In this document: positions 48,256 to 60,545 of the stretch, in pieces
How the letters are laid out: the number at the start of each line of letters is the position of its first letter
Position numbering within the stretch: position 1 is the first letter of the stretch
NCBI GenBank assembly: GCA_030549205.1
Contig: JAUKTV010000013.1
Span: forward strand, 372,001-436,000
Origin: Apiosordaria backusii
Taxonomy: Eukaryota; Ascomycota; Sordariomycetes; Sordariales; Lasiosphaeriaceae
Reading direction: 5' to 3'
Length of the DNA: 64,000 bases
Made by a program: the position numbers and the translations under genes
The notes under the pieces: model-generated
Database searches by the model: none
What the model saw: the letters and a program-made list of their open reading frames with translations, nothing else
What the model was told of the DNA's origin: nothing

Positions 48256-49196
48256 TTTCCCCTTCCCTCTCTTTCAATTCCCCTTCCTGATAGTGATGAC
48301 GGGGTTGGCGATCGTAAGTTGATGAGGAGGGAATTGTGAGCTTTTGACTTGTCTCGTGAATTCTTTGTAGGCGTAAGTAGGAAGAGGGAGGAAGTCGAGC
48401 GAGAAATCGACAAGAATCGATTGTTCAATATGTGGCAGAAGGGCGTTGCGAAACGGGCAGTAATTGAGTGGTGCGAAATTGTTGCCTGTTTGCTACTCGT
48501 GCTTGAATGGGATGGATTTCAAAAGGCAAATGAGTTAATCTAAAAGGATGAATGGAGCAAGTCATTGATTCAACATGCTATAAGACGATCGTTACCACCG
48601 ACTGCCCAGCCCTCTTTTTTGACGGCTCGAGGAGATGAACTCACCAACACCCTCAGAATATGACACAAAGATTCACGGCCGTTGCTCTTCAAGTTTCTTG
48701 AAGGTCATCTCTAATGGAGACTATGGGGATCTGATGGCACCGGCAAAATTGACTCACAAGCAACACCACATATACCAGTGATTTGGGCTTAGCATTTGGC
48801 ATCACTCAGGGCAGTCCGATGTAGTTATCTGATTTCTCCATGGCAGAAAACATTGAGCGCTGGTTCGGCACATCTTCTCAATGAGGCGAGAGGGCCACCT
48901 TGATGTCACATCACATCACAAAAGCCATCATGGAAGGACATGAATTCCATTCCGTCTATCTGCACCTCTTTTCTTTTTATTTCTTCCTATCCGACCATCA
49001 CCAGGATGAATTCCACCTCTAACACTTTATCCTTCTGTCATATCATACCAAGTACAAGCAACGGGGTCAACAAACTTGTTGTTCATAACCGCAATAATGA
49101 CCTAAATGACCTGGAACATGTACCTCCTCCATCTGTGATAATGCGAATACCTTAAACCTAAACATCGTGATGGTGGTGTACAAAGAATCAGAGGAA
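48256..49196. other. Intergenic region
   Basis: No gene is seen. It contains the promoter of the small Cys/His-rich gene on the left and the 3' UTR of the CFEM gene on the right. Confidence 0.5.
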
Positions 49197-50731
49197 TTAA
49201 AATGTCAGAAAAAGAGCCTGCAGGAGGATAAACCCAAAGGTGGCCGAGAGAATCAAAAGAGACGGGCCGTCTTGTGCTGCTTTGGCTGCCGTGACCTGCG
49301 CTGGACCAGCACCCCAAATCGACGGCGGAATTGCGGAAATCGGCGCGACACCACTACCGTTTGCTGGCCCGACTCCGCCATCATTGCCTCCAGAAGGGTT
49401 ACTGCCGTTGGGTGCGCCCGCGCTTGCACTGTCCGGTGGATCGCCATATGCACCCGCTCCTCCAGATAGTTGGTCATCTTGCTGAACGTCCGGGACAGCA
49501 ATGGTTACTGTGTAGAATGATGTTGTTGCCTCATCTGCGGCTTGTTGCTGCAACCCCGCGCCCTTGGCTCCAAAGTATGCAACCGTGTTTGGAGGACCGT
49601 ACGCTGGAGGAGCAAATGGGACTGCTGCCAGTGGGATCGGGACCGGAGACGGCGGCGGAGGTGGTGGAGGCGGTGGCGGAGGAGCTGGTGCAGCAACTGT
49701 CTGGGTAAGCGTGACATAGACTGGTGGGGGAGGTGGTGGCGGAGGAGGAGGAGGCGGTGGTGGTGATGGAGGAGGTGGTGCAGGTGCGGCTTGAGCTGCG
49801 GGATGTGGTGAGCCACCGCCGCCATAAACATAGGAACCTGCACCGGAGGCTGAGCCGGCACCGGCTTGGGGAACGGTGACAGTCTGTGTCACTGTGACGA
49901 CCCGTGGAGGAGACGCGTTACCTCCGCCATTGCCACCTCCTGGTGGGCATGGCACAGGAGCCGGAGGCCCACTTGTGACGAAGGGGCCGGGTGAATTGGG
50001 AGCTGAAGGCGGACCGCTCGAGACAAAGGGGCCTGGACGGTTGCCAGCAACATTGTTGGGTGCATAGTCATCAATAACATGTGTCTTGTCAGAGCTGATG
50101 CCGGCACCAGATAGCAGCTTTTCGGCATGTATCTTGGGGTTTGGTGAAGTTGAGGTGCTGGTAACCTTGCCATCGTCATAGTGAAGGTTGATGTTCAGGT
50201 CGATTGGAGGCTGGTTACTAGCTGGGTTCTCTGAAAGTGTGTTGGTCGAAAGCATCTTTGCCCCAGGAATCCAGCTGTCTTGGTCTCCAGATCCAACAGC
50301 ACCGTTTTGGTCCATGTAAAGATCGGCATTAAGTTGAATTGGCGAGTGGTGATTGATGAGAGCGTTGGTGTCCGAATCGTCATTGGTCACAAGGTCTTGA
50401 AGAGTAGTGGTGACTGAGGAACTGATGCATTGTCCAGAGACGGCTTTGATAGCACGTGAGTACTCTACGGCGTTGCAGTTGGTGAAGACGCATTGGAAAA
50501 GATTCTGTGACAAGAAATGTTAGCAGACTGAAAATGGGCTTGAGCAGTGCGACAGAAACGTACTTGTAGGGCCTGCTGCTGCCGGCAGATGCATTCGAGG
50601 TCGACACAATTCGCACTCTGGAGGATGGGTCGCAGGCAAGACTCGGCACAGGGAGGCAGCGACACGTCGTCTCGTTGGGCTGATGAAATAGATGAGAATA
50701 GCGTTAAACTCCAAAGCACCGCGGACTTCAT
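49197..50731 (-). CDS. GPI-type CFEM-domain cell-surface protein
   Basis: Two exons (50564-50731, 49197-50504) encode 491 residues. A signal peptide (about 1-17, cleavage near SSA-QRDD) is followed by a CFEM domain with all eight cysteines (27, 31, 41, 46, 48, 60, 65, 81) and an Asp at 43 near the position used for haem contact in some yeast CFEM proteins. The intron interrupts the domain between the fifth and sixth Cys, as the phase-0 join ALQ-NLFQC shows. The long middle is Pro/Gly/Asn-rich with poly-Pro runs and two TQTV segments. The last 20 residues are hydrophobic, after a small-residue stretch that could be a GPI attachment site. Such proteins sit in fungal walls and membranes, with roles in haem uptake, adhesion or host interaction. 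Which role applies is unknown. Confidence 0.92.
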
Positions 50732-51272
50732 GTCGAAGACGAGAAACTTGTCGGTGGTTCGAAGAGCTGCAAGCAAAGATATGATCTCCAAAAAGAGGTG
50801 TCAAACGATTGACGAGAAAGAATTTGGGTACCTAATCCAAAAAAAGAGCGACGTCCAAAAAAACACGAGGAATTGTTGATGATGGATGGATGTGATGGGA
50901 AGAGAAGAGAAGAGAAGAGAGGGAGACGAGACCCAAGCTGAAATACTGGATCTCCTGAGCACCGGCACCGAGAACAACATGGGCAAGAGCAGGAGGCGCC
51001 TGAGTCCTCGATATTCCGTCAGAATCCGGCCGAGGAAAGCACGATAACTTGGCTGGTTCCTGGATGATGGTTCGATCCATGGGGTGGGCGTCCAAGCTTG
51101 GTCTTTCCATCGCTGGGTAGTGGAAGGGGTGGTGGAACAGCTTTCCGGATCTCGCCTGGAAGCACCGAGATTGGAAAGTGCAGCTGTGCCCGGGCCCAGA
51201 CTCTCACAGGGAACTTGAAGCAGTTGGATATCTACAAACAGGCGAACAAGATGAGCTCGAAACCTCCTATTC
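50732..51272. other. CFEM gene promoter and CMS1 3' UTR
   Basis: No gene is seen. A GAAGA-type purine repeat lies at about 50898-50922. Confidence 0.5.
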
Positions 51273-52254
51273 TCAGTAAAACATAAGCTCAATCGGGTGA
51301 TCCGGATCCGTATACTTGTCCTTGAGCTCCTTCATTGACAGGAGCTTCACGAGTGGCATCAAAGTCTCTCTCATATCCACAATTCCCCGCTTCTTTTGGT
51401 CAATGTGTGAAGCGTCCACAATTATCCTCTTGAGATGCGAAGTCGCGAGAGCCCCTGTTGAACACAATTAGTAGTGAACCTATACATTGATGGGATAGTG
51501 CGCATTACCGTTTTCAATGAGATCAATCAACCGTTGAGGCGTACCGACCGCCATGCCACTGCGGTTCTTCTGGAGGAAAGCAACCTGTTCTTCTACCTTG
51601 AAATGCTTGGCGAACTGGTGATAATCAGTCAGTCGATGTTGCTGCAACACGCTGGAGGTGGAAGAAGTCTCTTACCAGCTTGGCCACAGTATTCCCCTTC
51701 TTCTGGAACGTCCTGAGCGCTCTGTAGTGTCGTCAAGTTAGCAACAGTTTGAACATGGGGGGCAAGCTCAAGTCATACCTGACTGTGTCGGCGGCACGTA
51801 GCCCGGCAGCCGATACAACAAGTGTATGAGGCGCACCGCACGTCTTGGAAGCATTATTCAGCTTCTCAGGCTCGGCTGCAAACTTCTCCAGGAAGTCTGG
51901 CAAGTTCTCGAGAGATCTTGGCTTCTCATATGAAGTGGTGTCCTTGATGGCGTTGGCTGTGTTTCACTCGATCAGTCTTACCCCATGGTTTGCGAAAACG
52001 AAGTGTCACTCACCAGAGATATACAGATCAGATAACTCGATAGGACTGAGATCTGTGCCGAATCGACTCGTCTTTTGGGCAATGTGATCAGCCAGCAGCT
52101 GGCCATCCATCCGAGCAAAGGCCTTGTTCAGACCAGCCTCAACATCCAGGTCCGCCTCATCCTCGCGCTGCTTCTTCTGCTTCTTCTTCGCCTTCTTGAT
52201 GGGGATGCCCTCGTCGTCAATCTTTCTCTTCTTACTTTGTACTTCGGGGGCCAT
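51273..52254 (-). CDS. CMS1: Cms1, 90S pre-ribosome/SSU processome-associated protein
   Basis: Five exons (52014-52254, 51779-51956, 51676-51721, 51509-51614, 51273-51454) encode 250 residues. The Lys-rich N-terminus (KKAKKKQKK) is followed by ELSDLYIS, then TLVVSAAGLRAADTVRAL, VGTPQRLIDLI and LKRIIVDASHIDQKK. The last three resemble a degenerate helicase-like fold and identify the Cms1/CMSS1 family. Yeast Cms1 associates with U3-containing 90S pre-ribosomes in the nucleolus. All four introns are short with clear donors (GTGAGT, GTATGA, GTAAGA, GTAATG), and every join keeps frame. Length is close to the family norm. Confidence 0.94.
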
Positions 52255-53020
52255 TGTGGTGAATCTTGATATCGATTTTGATGACCCGCTTATAAGAGAA
52301 CTTGATTGTGATGATGAAAATGGATTTTATCCTTTGTTTTGGAGGCGAACAATTACCACGTATGTGAGATTTCAGTGGTGATGGTAAAGGGTATCAAATT
52401 AAACAAAAGTCGTCGAAAATAATGAAGCGAATTGCTTTGGTGTTTTGATGAACGAAAAATGTTCTGACCAACCTTCATGAACCAGCTTGGCAAGGTTGAT
52501 GGCGGTGATGGAAATTTTCTGGAAAAGTGGACAGTGCGATATGGGGATGCTCGCTTTGCGCACGGTTTTTCACAACCTCCTTTCCACGGCTGGATAACTG
52601 ATTTTGGCTGGCCAAGCCGCTGTATCACACAGTGCGAATGGCTGCAGCCGCTAAGAATGCGACAAAGAGTGCTGTAAACATGCTACCTCATGTCAATTCA
52701 GGTTTTCTTCCAACTTCAACCTCGATCCCTTGGATACAGCTTATTTCTCCTCATCCTGTTATCTCAAAAAGCGGCGGCATTTCCTCATGCCGCTTCCAGA
52801 CAAATCGAGCTTGACTAGGTACCTATTGAATGGTCAAGACGGTGCCTGGAATACCCATGACTTCAAAATTTGCCAATATCGATAATGACAGCAAGTGCCC
52901 TCAAGTGGTCATGTCAGGGTTTGTGTGCTTGTCCCTTCTGTTTATCGGGCAGGTATGAGGAAGTTGTCGTCTCAGACGACCAGAGCAATCTCTTCGTGCT
53001 TTCCCTTTAGTTAAAGGTGG
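52255..53020. other. CMS1 5' flank
   Basis: No gene is seen. The first 200 bp upstream of CMS1 are AT-rich. Confidence 0.45.
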
Positions 53021-53506
53021 TTATGGAATCCGTCTGCCTGGAACCACTGCGTTTGAGTCTTCCACAGGGTGAATGTTCAAGCCAAGGTTGTTCTCATCCT
53101 CCCATGCAACCCGACACTCAACATATTTTAGAATCAGGGTTTCGAGCTCACGATCAATAATATTACCATACATAGCCTTGATGGCACCCTCTAGATCATT
53201 GCCCACAGCTCGTTTCAGGGTGATATAAATCCCAAGTTCAACCATGACGGCAGAGGTGTCTCGATCTATTCCAAACGTCTTCTGGTAACTTATCCAAATC
53301 CTTTGTCTACCGTCACTCACCGAGGCCAGAACGAGCCGCTTAGTGTCTTCAAAGTCTCTCGGCGTTCTTCGCAAGCCACGACCTCGGCAGTTGCACCTCC
53401 CAACTGGATGGATAGAAAACTGCCAAGTCGACGGCGGCACTGCTCCAAAAACACGATGGCCTGGATCTAGTGACACATAGCAGACGCCATCACTCCTTAA
53501 GGGCAA
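53021..53506 (-). pseudogene. Orphan 161-codon open frame, possible gene remnant or exon
   Basis: The frame reads like protein sequence rather than low complexity, with segments such as RIWISYQKTFGIDRD and IIDRELETLILKYVECR. It has no ATG near its 5' end: an in-frame TAG precedes it, and the first Met is about 90 codons in. A TAG at the boundary (GGATAG) could be a 3' splice acceptor, making this a terminal exon, but no convincing upstream exon was found. It may be a degraded gene fragment. The family is not recognised. Confidence 0.3.
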
Positions 53507-56500
53507 TATCTCCTATCCAGTTTGTCATGGCCCCAAGTGGTGGCGCTATGATTCCGGTATGTTTTCTTCTTGAGCCCGGAGCACCAGCATATCCTGTACG
53601 TCGTCACCTCTCCGGGTTGGCTTCATTGCCCGCGGTCTAGACACACCGCCCCCTCAACACTGTTGAGTTTCCGATCATGCGGAAACGGGATGGGCTAAGG
53701 AGACACTTCCGTCAGACGGCTCAACATTTAAACCTGCCAGTCAGTGGACTGGTGTGGCATTCCCATCTCTAGCGAACGGTTTTACTGGCCTGGGATGGCG
53801 AGCAGCTGCCCAAGAAGAGAAACACCCACGGCTCTGGAAACACCAGTGCCAGACACAACACCGGCCCTTTTCTTACGCTGGGACACCTCGGATCTTGCCC
53901 CTAAAAGCTCTGGCGGTCTTACCCAACAAAGCGGCAACGGGCCTGTCTGTTTGTAAGACAAACTGTGCGTCACTACTCGAGAGGCGTCAAAATTCCCGGC
54001 GTCAGGTTTCCTTTTCAGGTGTGCGTCATGGTGGGCAAAACCAGGGAACAAGGAAAGAAACGAGCGTGAAAAAAAAGCAATGAGGTGGGCTAACAATAGG
54101 GGTCGCGTCGTCCAGCCGTGTGGTGTACCCCAAAAGCTTCGGGCTTGAACCCCCTGCATGACATGTCAGCGGATGACATCGTGCTTTTTTTTTTTTTTTT
54201 TTACTCACAGTTGACCAGTCGGAAGGAAGTGCCAACATTTAGTTTTGTGGAAGGTGAGAACAATCACGACAAAGATACGAGCTGCCGCGTAACCTGCAGT
54301 GGCCAGTGGCCATTAGGTTTGCTATACTCTTTGGCGATGGAGAGCGGGATGATAGGTGCATGAGGCGTCGATCCCCCTACTTCCGTCAAAGTGTAAGTCG
54401 TCTTGCCTTCTACTACCCCCACTCCGGATGGCTGTATTCCCACGTCGTCTGTGAGGCCCAAACGCAAACGCCGCTGTGCTGAGACCACCGCAGGACAGGT
54501 GCTGCCAACCAAGGGCGGGTTATGTCGCTCTAGCGAGAAGGGTCCTACGCAAGACGCATTGGATGTGATAGAGCACCTGCACCGCAGCCAAGGGACTAGC
54601 TAGCGCAAGGGACAGGCCCAACGCTGAGACCTGAGTCAAACCTGCTGTCTTTGATGGAAATTTGCTTCAAGGCTAGCTGGCCGTTGGAGTTGGTCCGGAT
54701 CGACAGTGTTCCAGGAGACCGGAATCAGAAGCTAGATCAGACAGAAACAATATGATCTGGTGTGTTGCTCGGCTGTGCGGGGCAAGCCCGCAGCTACAAG
54801 GCGAGATCAGCATGGAAGAGGGGCAGCCCGCCTCGAAGATCCACGGAGGGCCCATTAGCCCATCTGCAAAGTCCATGTCTGTTCCTGCATGCAACAAGCC
54901 CTCACGCCCTGGCTCTGCTCGCTGACTGTTGCGGCGCATTGTCGACAAAGCAGCTGGCGTTGCGTTGCATCACGACGGCGAGGTGTTGTTGGTGGGTGCT
55001 GATGGGCGGTGGGGGGGTAAATTCAGATCAGTGATGGAATTGGTGGGACCCTTCCATCTTTTGCTCACAGAGCCCCTCCTTTGGCCGGGGAAGCAGCATG
55101 TTGCAGCTTGACCCGTCCCCTTTTGGTTGCCAGTTGGCCCGTTCGCTAGCCTCACCCGCATCTATCATCCACTCACCAGAGCACATTCCGACGCTGGGGC
55201 ATGCATGTGTTATGAGAAAAAATTGATCGAAAAGGGGACCCAGAGATCTCCGAGACACTGTCAGGACCGAGCCGTAACCTGCCTGCCTGCCTCTGGCCTG
55301 CTGCGGTCCCGTCTTGTCATGTCGATTTCTGCCGTGTCCCGGCATCCAGTGTATTTCAGATGTCATCCCAACTTTCTTCTGATGGCCGCCGAGTACTGCG
55401 TATGGAGTAAACTCGTCCTCGGAACCGTCTTGATGGTCCACTAGTAGTGTAGGTCAAGTCTAAATAAAAGCTCGGGGTAGCTGTTCTGGATCTACACCAT
55501 ACCTCGGAGTATCCTGCCACATTGTCCAACCTCCATCACGATCCTCCTTCCTACTTGTTGCTCTGCCTCTCCCCCGCTGTAACGTTTATATCAAGCAAGG
55601 TACCCTACCGGTCCCGTCTCTTGCGTGGCGTCATCGACATAGCAACTCCGGATTCGCTCCAAAAGTGCGAGTTTGTTGGTGCCCGCCGCCCGCCCTTGCG
55701 TCAGCACCAGCGTCAGAGCTCCGGAGTTGAGCTCGATACAAGAGACACTTGAACCCGGGGAGTCGTCTCTGCAGACAACCGCAGACAACCGGTGACACCA
55801 CACACCAGTTGGGCCTTAATCGCGCCGATTTATACCCCCGAGATAGCGGATCCAAGCAACCAAGATCGGCCTCCAACGCTCGGTCCTGGGTCTGCGCGAA
55901 GTGTGCCTTGGTGCTTTGGTGCATTGCTGTGAGGTGAGGTGGTCGGTGATCGGTTGAAGAAGGGCTCCATCTCGCGCGGCCCGCTAAAGCTCCGACTGGA
56001 CGTCTCTCCCGCAGCTCCGCGCGCTTGTGCCCCTAACCCCCGGCCTCGCAGCCCCCAAATTTGTCGGCCAAGTACCCCCAGCGAAGACGCTCCCCAAGAA
56101 GGACCTGGCACCCAGCACCCCCGATTACAAGCCGTGTGCTCGTCCTCGAGTCTTTTTTCAAGGGGTCTTGCGAAAAAAACTAACAGAAAATTACCCGGTG
56201 ACTGCAGGGAGAAAGAAACCGCATCGTTTGTTTTTTCTTTTTTTTCTCCCCATCGTCTCATCCTTCCGGCCCTTCGTTTTTCTTCTTCTGAACCAGCCCG
56301 CGGGTCCTGGGCCATCGCCGGTCGATTCCTGCTGCATGCAGCCGCACCTGGGGCTCCAGACTGTCGATTCCGCCTTTTCGGCGTCCCGTGAGCAGTCGAA
56401 GCTGCGACCTTCAGGTTTGGCTACATCTACCTGGCATTTTCGATAATAGGAAGGAAGCCTGCAACGAAACGTCGGAATCCCTCCCAACCGGGACCTGCCT

Positions 56501-56556
56501 TCTTTTTTACCTACTACCACTTCATCAAAACCCCAACAAGAAAACAACACACAACA
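53507..56556. other. Intergenic region upstream of RSR1
   Basis: About 3 kb with no supported gene. It holds a poly-T tract at about 54186-54202. From about 55500 the sequence turns pyrimidine-rich (for example around 56220-56290), suggesting a long promoter and leader for the RSR1 gene. Confidence 0.45.
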
Positions 56557-58022
56557 ATGCCGTCAAGATATACCTTCCAGCCCGTGTAAGTCAACTTTCT
56601 CATCTGCCCCCCTTCTACATCAACGATTATTTCATATCAATGACTTCACTCGTTCTATATCAAATAACAAACAAAGAGTTGTCCTGTCTGGATAGCTTCA
56701 TGCCTGGACCAGAGAAGACGACCCGCTCTTTTTTTCCTTGGAGGGTTTAGCTGAACTGGCTGGATCCCGATAAACAGACACTCGGGATTTTGGCGTTGTT
56801 TTTGTTTTGGAGAGGACAAAACATTTGCTAACACGTTGGGTGGTGTCCACCCTGATTTTTAGTCGGGAATACCATGTGGTAGTTTTAGGCGCAGGTTCGT
56901 CTCTCCTGTTTGCCCCCCCCACGTCCACGTCCCATGCTTGTGCAAAAGAACAAGACCTCTCTCTTTTTTGAAAGAGAGAGTGACGTGATAGTGCCAAGAT
57001 ATGGTAGTCGACATATGTCTGGTATTTTTGCTGACGATGGGGTTTTGGCTTACTTAAGGTGGTGTTGGGAAGAGCTGCTTGACTGGTATGTATGATCCTT
57101 GTTGATGCTATAACCCTGGACGTTGCCTACTTTCATACACAACCCTGCGAGTCTACTTACTGAACTCCCCTTACCCACTCCCCCTTCAAATCTTGATGAA
57201 TGGCGCTGACTGACAAGCAACACAGCCCAGTTCGTCCACAATGAATGGATTGAGAGCTATGATCCAACAATTGAGGATTCATACAGGACCCAAGTGTCCG
57301 TAGATGTAAGTTAGGTTTTGAGATCTCGCTCTGTTTTCAAGATGCCCGTTCACTAACACTTTCAAATCAGGGGCGACAAGTTGTCCTCGAGATGTAAGAC
57401 ACACCTACCCAACAACCTCAACACATGAAAACAGCGTCTGGAATACAACACCGCAACGCATATATCAAAGGTTTCTCATTTACTAACTTCACTCCCACAG
57501 CCTCGACACAGCAGGAACAGACCAATTTGTCGCCATGCGGGACCTCTTCCTCAAATCCGGACAGGGCTTCATCCTAGTGTTTAGCATCGCCTCCCGCAGC
57601 TCGTTTGATGAGCTCGCCACCTTGAGAGAGGAAATCCTCCGGATCAAGGACGACGACACGATCCCCATTGTAATGGTGGGGAATAAAGCCGACTTGGAGG
57701 ACCAGAGGGCCGTCGATAGGGCGAGGGCCTTTAGTGTTTCTAGGAGTTGGAACGCGCCGTATTACGAGAGCAGTGCCAGGACGAGGAGTACGTACTACCT
57801 GGCTGACATTGGTGAAGAAATGGTATTGCGATAACTGACAGGATTGCTTTTTGTTTAGCGAACGTTGACGAGGTCTTTATTGATCTCTGTCGGCAGCTGC
57901 TGAGGAGGGAGGATATGCTGGAGGAGCAGGCGAGGGAGGATCCTTATAGCCAGAAGCTGGAGGATGCGGCGGCGAAGAAAAGGAGGAGGAGAAAGAGAAA
58001 GGAGAAGTGTGTTATCCTTTGA
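56557..58022 (+). CDS. RSR1: Rap/RSR1-type Ras-family GTPase
   Basis: Seven exons (56557-56585, 56863-56894, 57059-57085, 57226-57305, 57371-57393, 57501-57787, 57859-58022) encode 213 residues. All G-box motifs are present: GAGGVGKS (19-26), the effector YDPTIEDSYR (41-50), DTAGTDQF (66-73), NKAD (125-128) and ESSA (153-156). The second Gly-Gly pair and Thr in place of the Ras catalytic Gln (AGTDQF) are marks of Rap/Rsr1 proteins, which rely on a dedicated GAP. A polybasic stretch and the prenylation box CVIL end the protein, so it should be geranylgeranylated and membrane-bound. Yeast Rsr1/Bud1 directs polarity-site selection, and the filamentous-fungal orthologue (krev-1 in Neurospora) acts in polar growth and septation. 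The intron-rich 5' half with exons of 23-32 nt is notable. Confidence 0.96.
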
Positions 58023-59791
58023 GCGGATAACATGCTTCATGGGGCAGGGGTTAAGGGCGGTGATTACAGATTTTGCAAATGAAGGAAGATATGATATGGG
58101 TTAGGCGTGTTGGCGGATATGTTTGTGTATGTGCGTTATGGATACTGGGAATGATCTAAAGCGCTGCCAAAAAGAAAAGTATTTGGGGGATGGAGGCAAA
58201 GGGGAGGTTTGAGTGGGTTTTTTTTTCCCGAGGAATTGCACATCATGGTGGGCAAGCGTGTGTTATGGCTTTTTATATCTTATTATTATCTTCTTGGGAA
58301 TATGTTCTTATGTTTGGGAGGAAAGCAACTCACACATTTTCACACACAAAACAACACAAAAGGGATATATACTTGGGTAGCGCAAGCATAGGAAGCATCT
58401 GTTATTTTGTTTTGTCTTGTTTACTTCACGACATTGTCCCACCAGTCTTTCTATTTCACTGCCTTGGTATCGATACCCAACCTTGCTATCCGCATCATCT
58501 ATCTCATTCTTCTAAGACACCGCAATAAACACCACCACGATAAACCGCCACCGCTGAACGATGTGTTTTCAGTGTAATATAAACAACCACCGACATCGGC
58601 CACCAGGTCGGGCCTTTTTTTTTCTTGTATCATCCCATCACATACATCGACATAGATCACATTATCACGACTTGCATGTTCATGGAACTTGCCGGATGAG
58701 CTACAAGATGTGACAATACAGATCTTGTCAGATCAGATTACGTATGTCAGACTGTAGGGACCAGCAACATCTTTTCAAGCCCTTGGTTATCAGATGCAGC
58801 CAAGTCAGTCAGTCAGTCAGATCAATCATCCCGCGCTTACTTGCGTATAATAGGTACCTACCCTTACCAAGCGGCACGGTACGGCGCGACACGTACCTAC
58901 TTACCGCGCAGGTCGGCAGTGAGGTGGCACAGTCAGTCAGTCAGTCGTCTGCTGCTAGTCATTTTGAGAGGTGGGTCAGTTGGTTGGTTGGAAGGGGGGT
59001 TAAGAAAGGCAGTATATAACACGCAACCGATACCGAAGATATTTGAGGAGGGGCACGTGAGTGTTTATTGATAGAACCAAATTTCGGGTGTGATACTAGA
59101 GATGGGGGCCTGAAAAGTCTAGGTACGTTGGTGGGAAGAGGGATTGATGGATCTATCAAGCATAGAATATTGGATTTTTGGGACCATTATGCGGCTACAA
59201 GTAGATGATCACTGGACAGAACGTTGCGAGAGTAGCAGACAAGGTGTAAAATAGGTTATAAAAGCGGCACAACACAATCACCACATAGACAAATATGAAG
59301 GTGTGGTAGAGACTGAGATAGCAAGAGGGTGTCGAGGAGGGTTGGGTCAAGTGCTATTGTTGGCATGAATCCCAAGTGAGGCGCTACTTGAGAGCGCATA
59401 CACGCTGAAGGAGCGCGGTTAATTCTCTCGTTGTTCAGACTTATTGGGCTGCTGGTTGCGAGGTGTGGATGATGTCCGGAGCAAAGATGGTGTGCTGGCT
59501 GCATGTTATCGGAGTGCTAAATTCGGCCCTTGGAAAAGTCGCGAGGTTGGTGTCTTGGTTATATTTTTCCAAAAGAAAGTACAAGTTGTTGTGTCTCGGG
59601 GAACCAAAATAAACAATGCAGGAAAAGGGGGCTCTCTCGATGCAAGGGAGGAGATAGGGGCAGACTTTCACCCCCCTTTTCTATGGATCACCCGTCATTG
59701 CGGGCAGCTGTGTAACCCATACACCACTACAATCCCGATACCAAAAAAAAGAGTCTCGGCTGCTTGACGACGGGTTTGCACATTTCTTCTT
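58023..59791. other. Intergenic region downstream of RSR1
   Basis: No gene is supported. Short CAGT repeats occur near 58803-58820 and 58931-58947. Confidence 0.45.
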
Positions 59792-60545
59792 CTATGTCCG
59801 AAAGTAAAGTGCCACTGCGGCTGAAATGACAGAGATGTACTCACCCGCAACAGCAACATGTTTCAGAGAGAATATGATTGCTCGGTTGTGATTTGCGCAG
59901 AGTTTCATGAGAAGGTAGATGCCGTCTTCTTGTGTGAGACCTGAAAGGGGGGGCATATTAGTCAGACGGAGTGACGGCATGAGCCTCTGTCTTGGGTCAT
60001 GTGTCGCGACGTCACTTGAAACGCGGATGAGAGGCGGATGTTGTAAGAGGAAAGCTGAGTGGGTGGTTCATCACAAGGCCGGAAACAAAAGGGAGGGAGA
60101 GACACCAATGACGAGGCTGTCATGAGGATGGGTTGAGGTTGATCGCTCTTGGAGCCCAAGAACAGCGGTAACATGGCAATGCGAATTGAGGGCTGCGATG
60201 CGATTTGTTCATGTCTCCAAGATCGCGAATGCTACCACCAATCAGCAATGGATCCAACAGACTTGGAGAAAATGTGTGACGAGGCGGACGGAATCCGATC
60301 AGCAAATCGGAGCCCGTGTGTTGGTCCGAATTCTCCGTCGTCTGAACATTGGATGTTACTGTGGACACAAATGTTGACGCCATAGAAAGTCTTAAGCCTG
60401 CGTAGGTCGGATGCTGGTCGTCGGCACGGAGCTCTTGGATGTTGATGCTGTTTAGCTCAACACTCCAGTTGTATGTAGAGACGACATGCATTAAGTTGTG
60501 ACAGCGCCATGCCGGCGGTCTCGGATCCGGCCCGTTGAAAATCAT
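59792..60545 (-). other. Weak candidate spliced gene
   Basis: A 141-codon ATG frame (60120-60545) lies about 120 bp after a CTTATAAAC element on this strand. Further along, an exon-like block starts at a strong CTTTCAG acceptor (near 59942) and encodes GLTQEDGIYLLMKLCANHN followed by a hydrophobic stretch to a stop at 59792. A GGTGAGT donor inside this block is followed only 24 nt later by TTTCAG, too short for a normal intron, so it is probably read through. I could not find a donor that joins the two parts convincingly. The family is not recognised. Confidence 0.22.

Noticed and set aside
54100..54165. Minus-strand GGTTCAAGCCC resembling a tRNA B box
   Set aside because: The T stem does not pair beyond two base pairs, and no A box or acceptor stem could be drawn around it.
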